The position numbers were made by a program, and so were the translations under genes. 64,000 nucleotides of DNA from Kitasatospora sp. GAS204B (lineage in GTDB: Bacteria; Actinomycetota; Actinomycetes; Streptomycetales; Streptomycetaceae): the NCBI RefSeq assembly GCF_029892155.1, contig NZ_JARZAG010000008.1, forward strand, positions 186,001-250,000, given 5' to 3'. The notes beneath the pieces are model-generated. The model did no database searches. It was given only the letters and a program-made list of their open reading frames with translations, and was not told the DNA's origin. This document shows, piece by piece, positions 16,362-24,633 of this stretch (its first letter is position 1; every line of letters begins with the position of its first letter).

Positions 16362-16529
16362 CTAGGGCCTGTACGGCGGATCTTTTCGGATGAGCCCGCG
16401 GCGTTGGGCGCCCGGCTGGGCGTGCGCCCGAGTCGTCCTCGTACTGGACGTACTTGGGCCATTCGGGCGTGCGTCCAGCCGGGATGCCCGGCGTCGCGGG
16501 CCCGGAAAGATCCGCCGTACAGGCCCTAG
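16362..16529. mobile_element. Palindromic miniature element (MITE-like), CTAG-bounded
   Basis: A 168-bp near-perfect inverted repeat. The outer arms, beginning CTAGGGCCTGTACGGCGGAT, match for 24 bases; pairing then continues to about 70 bases per side with a few mismatches and one 4-base indel. The short centre contains CCTCGTACTGGACGTACTTGG. CTAG is found at both ends, as a target duplication or as part of the termini. There is no coding capacity. From memory, related palindromes are widespread in streptomycete intergenic DNA, and short spurious proteins reading PKYVQYEDDSGARP come from them. The right end supplies the TAG stop of the MarR gene. Confidence 0.8.
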
Positions 16530-16984
16530 TCGAGGCTGAGGCGTTTGTTGAGGGCCTCGCCCGCGGGCAGGGTGTCGATGAGCTTGTGGAGGAAGTCGAG
16601 CAGCGCGTCGGTCTCCAGGCCGTCGGAGGCGGTGTCGATCGAGGTGTAGATGGCCTCTTCGATCCCGGCGACCGCGGTGGCCAGGCGTTCACCCTCAGGG
16701 GTGAGGCTGAGTTGGAGGTAGCGGCGGTCTTCGGCGTCGGTGCGGCGCTCGACCAGCCCGGCCGCGACGGCGCGTTCGACCAGCCGGCTGGGGTTGGTGC
16801 CGCTCTCGCACACCAGGAGCTGTCCGAGCCCGTTGAGGCTCAAGGTGCCGTGCTGCTGGAGCAGGCGCAGCACCTCGGCCTGCGACGGGGTGATGCCGAG
16901 GGGTTTGAGGGCCTGGGTCAGCAGCCGGTTGCCTTCGCGTTGGGCTGCCAGGATCGCGAACCGCAGGTGTTCGGCCTTACGCAT
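16526..16984 (-). CDS. MarR-family regulator
   Basis: A 152-residue winged-helix protein. The DNA-binding core reads ITPSQAEVLRLLQQHGTLSLNGLGQLLVCESGTNPSRLVERAVAAGLVERRTDAEDRRYLQLSLTPEGERL, with the DxRR wing typical of MarR. It overlaps the upstream hydrolase gene by eight bases, so the two are one transcript. A 36-bp nested dyad in front of the hydrolase is the likely operator for autoregulation. Its TAG stop lies in the terminal CTAG of the neighbouring palindromic element; the protein still looks full length, so the insertion appears to have kept the reading frame end. Confidence 0.9.
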   Translation of the reverse strand: MRKAEHLRFAILAAQREGNRLLTQALKPLGITPSQAEVLRLLQQHGTLSLNGLGQLLVCESGTNPSRLVERAVAAGLVERRTDAEDRRYLQLSLTPEGERLATAVAGIEEAIYTSIDTASDGLETDALLDFLHKLIDTLPAGEALNKRLSLD

Positions 16985-17750
16985 CGGCGCCCTGTCGGGT
17001 GGTCGGCAGGGCGGCGATGAAGTTCTTGACCGCGGCGGCGTAGGTGGCTGGGTGGGAGAAGCGGAACATGTGCCCGGTGCGCGGCAGCACGACCTCTCGG
17101 GCGTCGGGGATGCCCGCGAGCATGATCCTGGAGGCGTTCTCGCCGATCAGCACGTCGTGCGAGGGGGTCAGGATCAGGGTCGGGACCTGGACCTGGCCGA
17201 GCACGTCAACGTAGTCGGCCGTGAAGATCGCTGACACGCGCGCACCGTAGGAGGCAGCCGGGGTGCTGGCGAGGAACAGTTCGCGGCTGCGCGCCTCGCT
17301 CCAGGGCACTTGGCCCTCACCGTCGAACGGGGAGGCGAGGCGGTGGGCGTGGGCTCGCAGCGTCAGCTGCCGGTAGAGCGGGCCGGGCGCCTTGCCCATC
17401 ACCTGCGCCAGCGCCTTCAACGGCTTCGAGTCGATCGGGTTGGCCGCGAATCCGCCGGACAGGACCAGGGCGCGCAGGCCCTGCGGGCGGCGGGTGGCGA
17501 GGGCGAGCGCGATGTTCGCGCCGAACGAGTCGCCGACCAGCACGTAGTCGTCGAGATCCGCGATCGCGTTTTCGACGTGGTCGGCGTAGCGCTCGATGTC
17601 ATTGATGCCTTCGGGCAGGCGCAGCGTGCGCTTGGGCGCCTCGCCGTAGGGGGCGAGCTGTTCGACACTCCACGGGGCGCCGGAGAGGCAGGGGATGAAG
17701 ACGAGGGTCGGGTTCTTCTCTGCGGTGTTCGCAGCGTTCACAGTGTTCAT
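16977..17750 (-). CDS. Alpha/beta-hydrolase
   Basis: A 257-residue cytoplasmic hydrolase. The nucleophile elbow is VGDSFGAN, the acid is probably Asp in ILTPSHDVLIGENAS, and the His lies in LPRTGHMFRFSHP. There is no signal peptide. The ATG at 17750 is preceded by no Shine-Dalgarno sequence; a TAATAT hexamer ends six bases before it, so the message may be leaderless. It is the first gene of a two-gene unit with a MarR regulator, a typical set-up for handling a small toxic ester or lactone, though the substrate is unknown. Confidence 0.87.
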   Translation of the reverse strand: MNTVNAANTAEKNPTLVFIPCLSGAPWSVEQLAPYGEAPKRTLRLPEGINDIERYADHVENAIADLDDYVLVGDSFGANIALALATRRPQGLRALVLSGGFAANPIDSKPLKALAQVMGKAPGPLYRQLTLRAHAHRLASPFDGEGQVPWSEARSRELFLASTPAASYGARVSAIFTADYVDVLGQVQVPTLILTPSHDVLIGENASRIMLAGIPDAREVVLPRTGHMFRFSHPATYAAAVKNFIAALPTTRQGADA

Positions 17751-17753
17751 GAG

Positions 17754-17789
17754 AACATATTACGCGACATATGTGTCGTGTCATATGTT
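17754..17789. promoter_or_regulatory. Nested double dyad over the hydrolase-MarR promoter
   Basis: The order AACATAT, 4 bases, CGACA, 4 bases, TGTCG, 4 bases, ATATGTT is symmetric at both outer and inner arms across 36 bp. On the minus strand it covers a -35 ATGACA, a 16-base spacer and a -10 TAATAT that would place the transcript start at or next to the ATG. It is a strong candidate MarR operator. Confidence 0.7.
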
Positions 17790-17937
17790 AGCTGGGTCAC
17801 ACGTCGAAACGGATCCCGAACTGGCTGAGCGACGACGCGTCCGACGACGCCGAACACCTGGCGAGGCATCGGCACTCGTATGACAGGCTGGTGCGGGCGC
17901 TCGACCGAACCCGGGCCGGGCACCGTCGGCCGGCTCC

Positions 17938-19299
17938 TCACACCGCCGGACCGGGCCGGTTCGCGTGCGCCTCGAGCACTGCCAGGTAGCGGCGGTGCAC
18001 GTCCTCGCGGTCGGCCGGCTCGGGGACCGTCTCGGCGGCGAGCCGGTCGATCATGTCGGCCTGGTCCAGCAGCACCTTGCACTGCTCCTCGCTGCCGGCC
18101 TCCACCATGATCTCGGTGAGCGCGTCGAGCTGGCGGATCAGCACGGCGGGCATGCCGTGGGCCGCCTGGCGGATCTTCTCGAAAGCGCGCTGCACCAGCC
18201 GGTCGTAGCTGACCGGGACGGCGATCACCCGGATGCGGCCGTCGGAGTCGCGGTGCACGGGGTTGGGTTGCCAGCCGGCGGCGATCCGGCACAGTCCCTC
18301 GCCCAGCCAGTCGATGCAGGTCAGGGCGGTGAAGGTGTCGTTGACCGCGGTGGACAGGGCGCGAATCGCGATCTCCACCAGCTGGTCGACGGCGAAGGCG
18401 ATGTCCTGCGCCAGGGTGCGCGACGGGCCGGTGATGTGGGCCCGGGCGAAGCTGCGGGCCACCTCGGGGGCGGCCTCGGGCGGCCAGACGGTGGCCAGTT
18501 GGTGGCCCTGCACCAGGAAGTGACCCGGGCGGTGGTCCAGCCGGATCACCGCGTCGAGCTCGCTGGCGATCCGCACCAGCGTGCGGTGCCGGACGAACTG
18601 CAGGTAGCCGCTGGCCGGTGCGGGCACGGTGGCGCCGGTGGCGTCCAGGCGGGCGTTCAACTCGGCGACCGACGGCCCGTGCTTCACCCCGCCCGCCCAC
18701 TCCGGCTCACCCGCGCCGACCTCGATGGCGGTGGAGAGTTCGGCGGCGATGGAGGCGATCACGTGCGGCAGTTGGATCGAGGTGGCGATGTGGTGGATGA
18801 AGTGGATCAGCACCGCGAGGTCCAGCAGGACCAACACCATGCAGACCGTGATCGACAGGTGTGGCACGAAGTCGCCGTGCGAGGCGGGGCCGATGGAGAT
18901 CAGCGAGAGCATCGCGAAGACGAAGGTCGCGACGAAGGTGCCCAGGGTCAGCTGGGTGGTGAGGTCGCGGATGAAGTTGCGCAGCATCCGTGGCCCGAAC
19001 TGGGTGGAGGCCAGCGTCAGGGTCACGATCATGATCGAGAAGACCACGCCGACGACGGTGATCAGGGCCGCCGCGATGGCGGCGAGGATCTGCCGGGCGG
19101 CGTCGGCGGTGCCGCTGATCACCCAGGTCGGCAGGGTGATCGCACCGCGGTATGCGGCGCGGTCCACTTCCCAGGTGCCGAGGAAGAGCGCGACGGCGAG
19201 CAGCACTTCCAGCGTCGGCACCACCCACAGGTTCGTGCGCAGCGCCTCCTTGCGCCACTGCGACTCCAGGTGGACGCTGCGGATCACCTTGCCCACCAC
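17938..19299 (-). CDS. DUF2254 membrane protein
   Basis: About 453 residues with the DUF2254 pattern. Two N-terminal membrane helices (VVPTLEVLLAVALFLGTWEV; AAIAAALITVVGVVFSIMIVTLTLAST) lead to the hallmark QFGPRMLRNFIRD. Two more helices follow (LGTFVATFVFAMLSLISIG; VCMVLVLLDLAVLIHFIHHIA), then a soluble C-terminal half with QDIAFAVDQLVEIAIRALSTAVNDTFTALTCIDWLG. Function of the family is unknown. The N-terminus is uncertain: adjacent GTG codons at 19299 and 19296 follow AGGGGA and are preferred over an earlier TTG. It lies downstream of the LysR gene on the same strand. Confidence 0.85.
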   Translation of the reverse strand: MVGKVIRSVHLESQWRKEALRTNLWVVPTLEVLLAVALFLGTWEVDRAAYRGAITLPTWVISGTADAARQILAAIAAALITVVGVVFSIMIVTLTLASTQFGPRMLRNFIRDLTTQLTLGTFVATFVFAMLSLISIGPASHGDFVPHLSITVCMVLVLLDLAVLIHFIHHIATSIQLPHVIASIAAELSTAIEVGAGEPEWAGGVKHGPSVAELNARLDATGATVPAPASGYLQFVRHRTLVRIASELDAVIRLDHRPGHFLVQGHQLATVWPPEAAPEVARSFARAHITGPSRTLAQDIAFAVDQLVEIAIRALSTAVNDTFTALTCIDWLGEGLCRIAAGWQPNPVHRDSDGRIRVIAVPVSYDRLVQRAFEKIRQAAHGMPAVLIRQLDALTEIMVEAGSEEQCKVLLDQADMIDRLAAETVPEPADREDVHRRYLAVLEAHANRPGPAV

Positions 19300-19378
19300 C
19301 AGTCCCCTGCCAGGCCGGGTCGGACATCTCCACCCTAAGCAGGGCAACGTCCGCCCGCGCCCTCACGGACGCCGGGCC

Positions 19379-20323
19379 TCAGACTCCCACGCGCACACCG
19401 CCCGCCACCGACCGCCGCTGATGCGCCTGGGCCGCCGCGCGCAGCGAGTCGAGCAGCGCCGCCACCGGGGCGACCCGGGCCATGTCCGGCCAGAGCAGCG
19501 CGAAGATCCGGCGGGACGGCCAGTCGCGCAGCGGGCGGGCCACCACGCGCGGGTCGCTGTGGGCGCCGACGCCGAGCTCGTTCATGATCGCCACCCCGAT
19601 CCGGTTGGCCACCAGGCAGTGGATGGTCAACTGGTCGTCGGAGGTGGCGGCGACCTTCGGCGTGAAGCCGGCCTCCTGGCAGGCGGCCAGGAAGCGCTCC
19701 CGGCCGCTCTCCAGCACCCAGCGCTCGCCCGCGAGTTCGTCCAGCGCCACGGTCGGCGCGGCGGCCAGCGGATGGTCGGCGGGCAGCAGGACGCAGCGGC
19801 GGTCGGAGAGCAGCGGCAGGCGCAGCAGGCGCGGATCGGGCGACACGCTCTGCCCGTCCAGCTGGTCGAGTTCCAGGTCGCACATCATCGCCAGTTCCAC
19901 CTCGCCGCCCAGGACCAGGCCGTGCGAGACGGGGCACTCGGTCTGGGTCACCACCACCTCCAGCTCGGGGTGGCTGCGCCGCAGCGCGCCCAGGGCCGCC
20001 GGGACCAGCGCGACGCAGCCGCTCTGCATCGCGGCCAGCCGGACCTGGCCGCCGCCGCTCGAGGTGAGGGTGGCGACCTCGTCCTGTGCGGTGCGCAGCG
20101 CGGCGAGCACCGTCTCGGCGTGCCGGGCCAGGGTCTGTCCGACCTCGGTGAGCCGGATGCCGCGGCCGCTCCTGGTGACCAGCGCGGCGCCGACGGTCCG
20201 CTCCAGCATCCGCATCTGGTAGCTGACCGCGGGCTGGCTGTAGCCGAGAGCGTCGGCGGCCGCCGTGTAGGTCCCGGTGCGGGCGACCTCGGCGAGCATC
20301 TGGAGTTGGCGCAGATCGAACAC
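19379..20323 (-). CDS. LysR-family regulator of the adjacent ABC operon
   Basis: A 314-residue LysR protein. The N-terminal winged helix is FDLRQLQMLAEVARTGTYTAAADALGYSQPAVSYQMRMLERTVG, and the C-terminal two-lobed sensor domain includes VLLPADHPLA and ANRIGVAIMNELG. The start is GTG at 20323. It is divergent from a four-gene amino acid ABC transporter operon, with a T-N11-A type box directly in front, so it probably activates that operon in response to a transported amino acid or a metabolite. The DUF2254 gene follows by 79 bases and could be co-transcribed. Confidence 0.9.
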   Translation of the reverse strand: MFDLRQLQMLAEVARTGTYTAAADALGYSQPAVSYQMRMLERTVGAALVTRSGRGIRLTEVGQTLARHAETVLAALRTAQDEVATLTSSGGGQVRLAAMQSGCVALVPAALGALRRSHPELEVVVTQTECPVSHGLVLGGEVELAMMCDLELDQLDGQSVSPDPRLLRLPLLSDRRCVLLPADHPLAAAPTVALDELAGERWVLESGRERFLAACQEAGFTPKVAATSDDQLTIHCLVANRIGVAIMNELGVGAHSDPRVVARPLRDWPSRRIFALLWPDMARVAPVAALLDSLRAAAQAHQRRSVAGGVRVGV

Positions 20324-20331
20324 TGGTCAAA

Positions 20332-20348
20332 GATAAAGGTTGTTTATC
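20332..20348. promoter_or_regulatory. LysR box
   Basis: GATAAA-GGTTG-TTTATC is a perfect dyad holding the T-N11-A core of LysR sites, nine bases upstream of the LysR start and about 90 bases before the ABC ATPase gene. AT-rich sequence continues downstream of it, consistent with a divergent promoter region. Confidence 0.65.
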
Positions 20349-20439
20349 GCCTTACCTCAAAACCTCTACTGGACATATGAGTTTCACCGCCGCCATGCTG
20401 TCCGAACCACAGTGAGCAGCTAGGAGGTGACGGTCCGCG

Positions 20440-21192
20440 ATGAGCCAGTCCGGCAAGTCGGCGCTGGTCCGCCTCGACAAGGTCAACAAGTCCTTCGGCG
20501 ACCAGCAGGTGCTGCACGACATCGATCTCGAGGTGCACAGCGGCGAGGTCGTGGTGCTGCTCGGCGCCTCCGGCTCCGGGAAGTCGACGATCTGCCGCTG
20601 CGTGAACCGGCTGGAGACGATCGACTCCGGCACGATCACCGTCGACGGTGTCCCGCTGCCCGCCGAGGGACGTGAACTGGCCAAGCTGCGCGCCCAGGTG
20701 GGGATGGTCTTCCAGTCCTTCAACCTGTTCGGCCACCTGAAGGTGCTGGAGAACCTCACCCTCGCGCCGGTCCGGGTGGCCGGCGTGCCCCGGCAGCAGG
20801 CCACCGAGCGCGCCCGCGAGCTGCTCGCCCGGGTCGGGCTGGCGGACAAAGCCGACGCCTACCCGGCCCAGCTCTCCGGCGGGCAGCAACAACGGGTGGC
20901 GATCGCCCGGGCACTGGCGATGGACCCGCGGCTGCTGCTCTTCGACGAGCCGACCTCGGCACTCGACCCGGAGATGATCAAAGAGGTGCTCGACGTCATG
21001 GTCGAGCTGGCCGCCGAGGGGATGACCATGCTCGTGGTCACCCATGAGATGGGCTTCGCCCGCCGGGCCGCCGACCGGATCGTCTTCCTGGACCAGGGCC
21101 GGATCCTGGAGACCGGCACGCCGCAGGAGTTCTTCGAGGCGCCGCGCACCGAGCGGGCCCGCGACTTCCTCTCCAAGATCCTCAGCCACTGA
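20440..21192 (+). CDS. Amino acid ABC transporter ATP-binding protein (glutamate/glutamine type)
   Basis: A 250-residue ATPase subunit. Walker A is LGASGSGKST, the Q-loop is VGMVFQSFNLF, the signature is LSGGQQQR, Walker B is LLLFDEPTSALDP, and the switch His lies in VVTHEMGFA. The whole protein follows the GlnQ/GluA pattern of polar amino acid uptake systems. AGGAGGTGA provides a near-perfect ribosome-binding site. It is first in an operon with a binding protein and two permeases, and it powers import across the cell membrane. Confidence 0.95.
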   Translation: MSQSGKSALVRLDKVNKSFGDQQVLHDIDLEVHSGEVVVLLGASGSGKSTICRCVNRLETIDSGTITVDGVPLPAEGRELAKLRAQVGMVFQSFNLFGHLKVLENLTLAPVRVAGVPRQQATERARELLARVGLADKADAYPAQLSGGQQQRVAIARALAMDPRLLLFDEPTSALDPEMIKEVLDVMVELAAEGMTMLVVTHEMGFARRAADRIVFLDQGRILETGTPQEFFEAPRTERARDFLSKILSH

Positions 21193-21253
21193 CGCTCAGC
21201 ACCGGTCACCAACGGTCATCAACCCAACGGTCACTAACGAAGGGACCCCGTCC

Positions 21254-22198
21254 GTGCACGCCAGGTCACGCACTCCCCTGGTCACCGCCGCACTCACCGC
21301 CGCCCTCGCCGTGTCCCTCGCGGCGTGCGGCAGTTCGGGCGGCTCGCTGCCCGCGCCGAAGAGCTCCGGCGGCGCCGCCGCGCCGACCTTCCAGCAGGTG
21401 ATCGACGGCGCTCCGGTGGCCCCCGCCTCGGCGATACCGGACGGCAGCCTGATGGCGAAGATCAAGGCCCGCGGCACGCTCAACGTCGGTGGCACCGACA
21501 CCTCGGCGCTCTTCTCGCTGAAGGACCCGGTCACCAGCAAGCTCACCGGCTTCGACGCCGGACTGGCCCAGATGCTCGCCAAGTACATCACCGGCAAGCC
21601 GAACGAGAACCTGGTGCTGGTCACCGCCGACACCCGCGAGACGCTGCTGCAGAACGGCACCGTCGACAGCGTCTTCGCGACCTACACGATCACCCCGGCC
21701 CGCGCGCAGAAGGTGGCCTTCGCCGGCCCCTACTACTCCTCCGGTGACGCGATCCTGGTCGCCAAGGGGAACACCGCCATCACCAAGGTGGCCGACCTGG
21801 CCGGCAAGACGGTCTGCACCGAGTCCAGTTCGACCGCGGCCAACGACCTGAAGCAGTACGCCCCGACGGCCCACGTGATCCTCTTCCAGACCAACGCCGA
21901 GTGCCAGCAGGCGGTCGAGCAGGGCCGGGCCGATGCCTACGTGCTGGACCAGGCGCTGCTGCTCGGCGACCAGTACCGGGACCCGCAGGTCAAGGTGGTC
22001 GGCCAGCCGTTCACCACCGAGCCGTACGGGATCGGCCTGCCGCTCAACTCCCCCGAGATGAAGACCTTCGTGGACGAGTGGCTGAAGCAGATCCAGGCCG
22101 ACGGCGAGTGGGCCAAGCTGTGGCAGGCGACGATCGGCAGCGTGCTCAGCGGTGACGCGCCGACCCCGCCGGCGATCGGCTCCGTGCAGGGCAGCTGA
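21254..22198 (+). CDS. Amino acid ABC transporter substrate-binding lipoprotein
   Basis: A 314-residue extracellular binding protein of family 3. The lipobox is SLAACG at about residues 19-24, followed by a Ser/Gly/Ala linker. The binding domain starts near KARGTLNVGGTDTSALFSL and includes FDAGLAQMLAKYI and VDSVFATYTITPARAQKVAFAGPYYSSGDAILV, typical for glutamate-type receptors. The GTG start has GAAGGGA upstream. The 61-base gap to the ATPase gene contains short direct repeats of ACGGTCA. It delivers ligand to the two downstream permeases. Confidence 0.93.
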   Translation: MHARSRTPLVTAALTAALAVSLAACGSSGGSLPAPKSSGGAAAPTFQQVIDGAPVAPASAIPDGSLMAKIKARGTLNVGGTDTSALFSLKDPVTSKLTGFDAGLAQMLAKYITGKPNENLVLVTADTRETLLQNGTVDSVFATYTITPARAQKVAFAGPYYSSGDAILVAKGNTAITKVADLAGKTVCTESSSTAANDLKQYAPTAHVILFQTNAECQQAVEQGRADAYVLDQALLLGDQYRDPQVKVVGQPFTTEPYGIGLPLNSPEMKTFVDEWLKQIQADGEWAKLWQATIGSVLSGDAPTPPAIGSVQGS

Positions 22199-22203
22199 CG
22201 GCC

Positions 22204-22851
22204 GTGCCAGAGGGTATACGTGAGGTCCTCGGCCCACTCGGCCACGGCCTGGTGCTGACGCTGGCCATGACCGGGCTGGCCTTCGCGGGCGCGCTGGTGC
22301 TGGGCGTGCTGCTGGCCGTCTGCCGGATCAGCCCGGTGCCGCCGCTGCGGGTGCTGGGCACCGGGTACGTCACGGTCTTCCGCAACGTCCCGCTGCTGGT
22401 GCTGCTGGTGCTGTTCGTCTTCGGCCTGCCGGATGTCGGCCTGCTCTTCTCGCTCTTCGCCACCGTCACCCTGACGATGGCGCTGTACTGGGCGGCCTTC
22501 GTCTGCGAGGTGCTGCGCGCGGGCATCCGGACGGTGCCGTTCGGCCAGGCCGAGGCGGCCCGCGCGCTCGGCCTGACGGCCGGTCAGAGCATCCGCCACA
22601 TCATCCTGCCGCAGGCGCTGCGCTCGATGGTGCAGCCGCTGGCCGGCGTCTTCATCGGCCTCGCCCTGAGCACCTCGCTGGCCGCCGCGGTCGGCGTGGC
22701 CGAGATGACCGGGCAGGCCCAGTTCACCACGCTCAAGTACGACCAGCCGCTGACCGGCTTCGCCGCGACCACGGTGGTCTACGTGCTGATCACGCTGACC
22801 TCCGGGCTGGTCGCCGGGCGGATCGAGAAGAGGGTGGCGATCCACCGATGA
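22204..22851 (+). CDS. Amino acid ABC transporter permease 1
   Basis: A 215-residue membrane subunit with about five helices. The cytoplasmic coupling (EAA) loop is EAARALGLTAGQSIRHIILPQALR, and the segment VTVFRNVPLLVLLVLFVFGLP is typical of the GluC/HisM type. The GTG start lies six bases after the binding-protein stop, so translation is probably coupled. It pairs with the next permease to form the channel. Confidence 0.93.
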   Translation: MPEGIREVLGPLGHGLVLTLAMTGLAFAGALVLGVLLAVCRISPVPPLRVLGTGYVTVFRNVPLLVLLVLFVFGLPDVGLLFSLFATVTLTMALYWAAFVCEVLRAGIRTVPFGQAEAARALGLTAGQSIRHIILPQALRSMVQPLAGVFIGLALSTSLAAAVGVAEMTGQAQFTTLKYDQPLTGFAATTVVYVLITLTSGLVAGRIEKRVAIHR

Positions 22852-22864
22852 GCGAGGTACAGGA

Positions 22865-23665
22865 GTGAACGAGGAGACCCGTCTGCTCTTCGACGAGCCG
22901 GGCCCCCGCGCCCGGCGCCGGATCAGGATCGCGACCGGCCTCTCGCTGCTGGTGATCGCCGGCCTGCTCGGACTGATGATCCGTCAGTTCGCGGTGCACG
23001 GGCAGCTGTCGGCCGACCAGTGGTCGATGTACGGGCAGTGGCCGATCATCAGATTCCTGCTGGACGGCATCGGCAAGACGCTGCTGGTGACCGTCGTCGC
23101 GGCGGCGATCGCCTTCCCGCTGGCCGCGCCGGTGGCGCTGGTGCGGCTCAGCCGGGCCAGGGTGCCGCGCGCGCTGGCCCGTGGCTACGTGGAGCTGTTC
23201 CGGGCCGTTCCGCTGCTCCTGTTGCTCTACGTCTTCCTGTTCGCGCTGCCCAGAGCCGGGGTGACCTTCCCGGTCTTCTGGCAGCTGGTGCTGCCGATCG
23301 TGCTGAGCAACGTCCCGGTGGTCGCGGAGATCTTCCGGGCCGGGGTGCTGGCCGAGCCGCGCGGACAGACCGAGGCGGCGTACAGCCTGGGCATGACGTA
23401 CTGGCAGGCGATGCGCCTGGTGGTGGTCCCGCAGGCGGTGCGCAAGCTGCTGCCCGCGCTGGTGAGCCAGTTGGTGCGACTGCTCAAGGACTCCTCGCTG
23501 GGCTACGTGGTCAGCTATGTGGAACTGCTGCACCAGACCCAGGTGTTGGGCGAGTACTACCACACCGTGCTCTCCAGCTACCTGATCGGCGCCACCTGCT
23601 ACGTGCTGATCAACGCCGGACTGTCCCGGGTGGCCACCGCGCTGGACCGTCGCCGGCCGAGCTGA
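22865..23665 (+). CDS. Amino acid ABC transporter permease 2
   Basis: A 266-residue permease subunit of the GluD type. It has a longer cytoplasmic N-terminus (TRLLFDEPGPRARRRIRI), a first helix at ATGLSLLVIAGLLGLMI, the segment YVELFRAVPLLLLLYVFLFALP and the EAA loop EAAYSLGMTYWQAMRLVVVPQAVR. It is the last gene of the ABC operon, with GAGGTACAGGA before its GTG start. Confidence 0.93.
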   Translation: MNEETRLLFDEPGPRARRRIRIATGLSLLVIAGLLGLMIRQFAVHGQLSADQWSMYGQWPIIRFLLDGIGKTLLVTVVAAAIAFPLAAPVALVRLSRARVPRALARGYVELFRAVPLLLLLYVFLFALPRAGVTFPVFWQLVLPIVLSNVPVVAEIFRAGVLAEPRGQTEAAYSLGMTYWQAMRLVVVPQAVRKLLPALVSQLVRLLKDSSLGYVVSYVELLHQTQVLGEYYHTVLSSYLIGATCYVLINAGLSRVATALDRRRPS

Positions 23666-23709
23666 CCGGTCAACTCTCCTATTTTCCATGGCAGCTGAAA
23701 GGATCCGGC

Positions 23710-24495
23710 ATGTGCCGCCTGCTCGGCGTGGTCACCCGTGCCCCGATGCGGTTGGCCGACTCGCTGACCGATCTGACCGAATCGTTCACCGGGCTGTCGC
23801 GCGAACACCGCGACGGCTGGGGTGTCGCGGCCTGGCGGGCCGACGGTGAACTGGCGGTCGCCAAGGAGGTGTTGCCCGCGCACGCCAGCGAGGCGTTCCC
23901 CAGGACACTGGCCGAGTCGGTCACCGACGCCGCGCTGCTGCACATCCGGATGGCCAGCCCCGGCCTGCCCACCGAGGCCCGCAACACCCACCCGTTCAGC
24001 GCCGGCACGATCGCCTTCGCCCACAACGGCTACTTCACGCCGGTCGACGCCGTCGACGAGCTGATCGACCCCGAACTGCTGGCCGGCGCGCACGGCGACA
24101 CCGACTCCGAGCGCTACTTCCTGCGGGTCCTCGCCCGGCTGCGCACCGAGGACCCGGTCGACGCGCTGGCCCGGGCCGCCGCCGAGATCCGCGAGCGGGC
24201 CCGGTTCGCCAGCCTCAACTGCCTGTTGCTCACCGAGCGGGCGCTGTACGCGTACGCCGACGAGAACCCGGAGTCGGAGGTGAGCCGCCGGCGCGGTCCC
24301 GACTTCTTCCGGCTGCGCTACCAGGCGCGGGCCGACCGGGTGGTGGTCGCCTCCAGCGGGATCGGCCCACAGCCGGCGGACGACGGCTGGTCGGTGCTGC
24401 CCTACCGCCAGGTGCTCGAAGTGCGCCGCGGTGACCTGCGCATCTCGACCCACCTGGTGCAGCCACAGGTACCCGAGGCCCTGGCCGGCGCGTAG
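23710..24495 (+). CDS. Class II glutamine amidotransferase
   Basis: A 261-residue N-terminal-nucleophile hydrolase. After removal of Met, Cys2 of MCRLLGVV becomes the catalytic residue. DGWGVAAW, ARNTHPF, FAHNGYF and GDTDSERYF match the glutaminase domain of the YafJ/EgtC type. It would release ammonia from glutamine or hydrolyse a gamma-glutamyl amide; no synthase domain is attached. AAAGGA lies upstream of the ATG. Position just after a glutamate-type importer is suggestive but not proof of a link. A strong hairpin follows. Confidence 0.88.
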   Translation: MCRLLGVVTRAPMRLADSLTDLTESFTGLSREHRDGWGVAAWRADGELAVAKEVLPAHASEAFPRTLAESVTDAALLHIRMASPGLPTEARNTHPFSAGTIAFAHNGYFTPVDAVDELIDPELLAGAHGDTDSERYFLRVLARLRTEDPVDALARAAAEIRERARFASLNCLLLTERALYAYADENPESEVSRRRGPDFFRLRYQARADRVVVASSGIGPQPADDGWSVLPYRQVLEVRRGDLRISTHLVQPQVPEALAGA

Positions 24496-24576
24496 CGAAT
24501 CGGCCCGGCCTGGCCTGGTCCGGCCCTGCCCGGCCCTGCCCGCAACGGCCTGGTGGGAAGCGCCGATTCGACGTGA

Positions 24577-24614
24577 ACCGGCCCGCCCCGCAGCGGACTG
24601 CGGGACGGGCCGGT
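24577..24614. terminator. Bidirectional terminator hairpin
   Basis: 17-bp arms (ACCGGCCCGCCCCGCAG and its partner, one mismatch) around the loop CGGA. It lies between the amidotransferase gene and the convergent secreted-protein gene and can serve both. Confidence 0.8.
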
Positions 24615-24633
24615 CGGCGTATCGCTCAGCCGG

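Noticed and set aside
14413..16365. 650-codon plus-strand open frame opposite the FUSC gene
   Set aside because: Antisense shadow with no recognisable fold.
16362..16529. The 168-bp inverted repeat as a simple terminator
   Set aside because: Far too long, with 70-bp arms and CTAG ends; a mobile miniature element explains it better.
16258..16692. N-terminal extension of the FUSC frame through the MITE and the end of the MarR gene
   Set aside because: Derived from the palindromic element and the shadow of MarR.
24496..24560. GGCCCTGCCC-type repeats after the amidotransferase gene
   Set aside because: Simple GC-rich repetition next to a clear terminator; no further structure.
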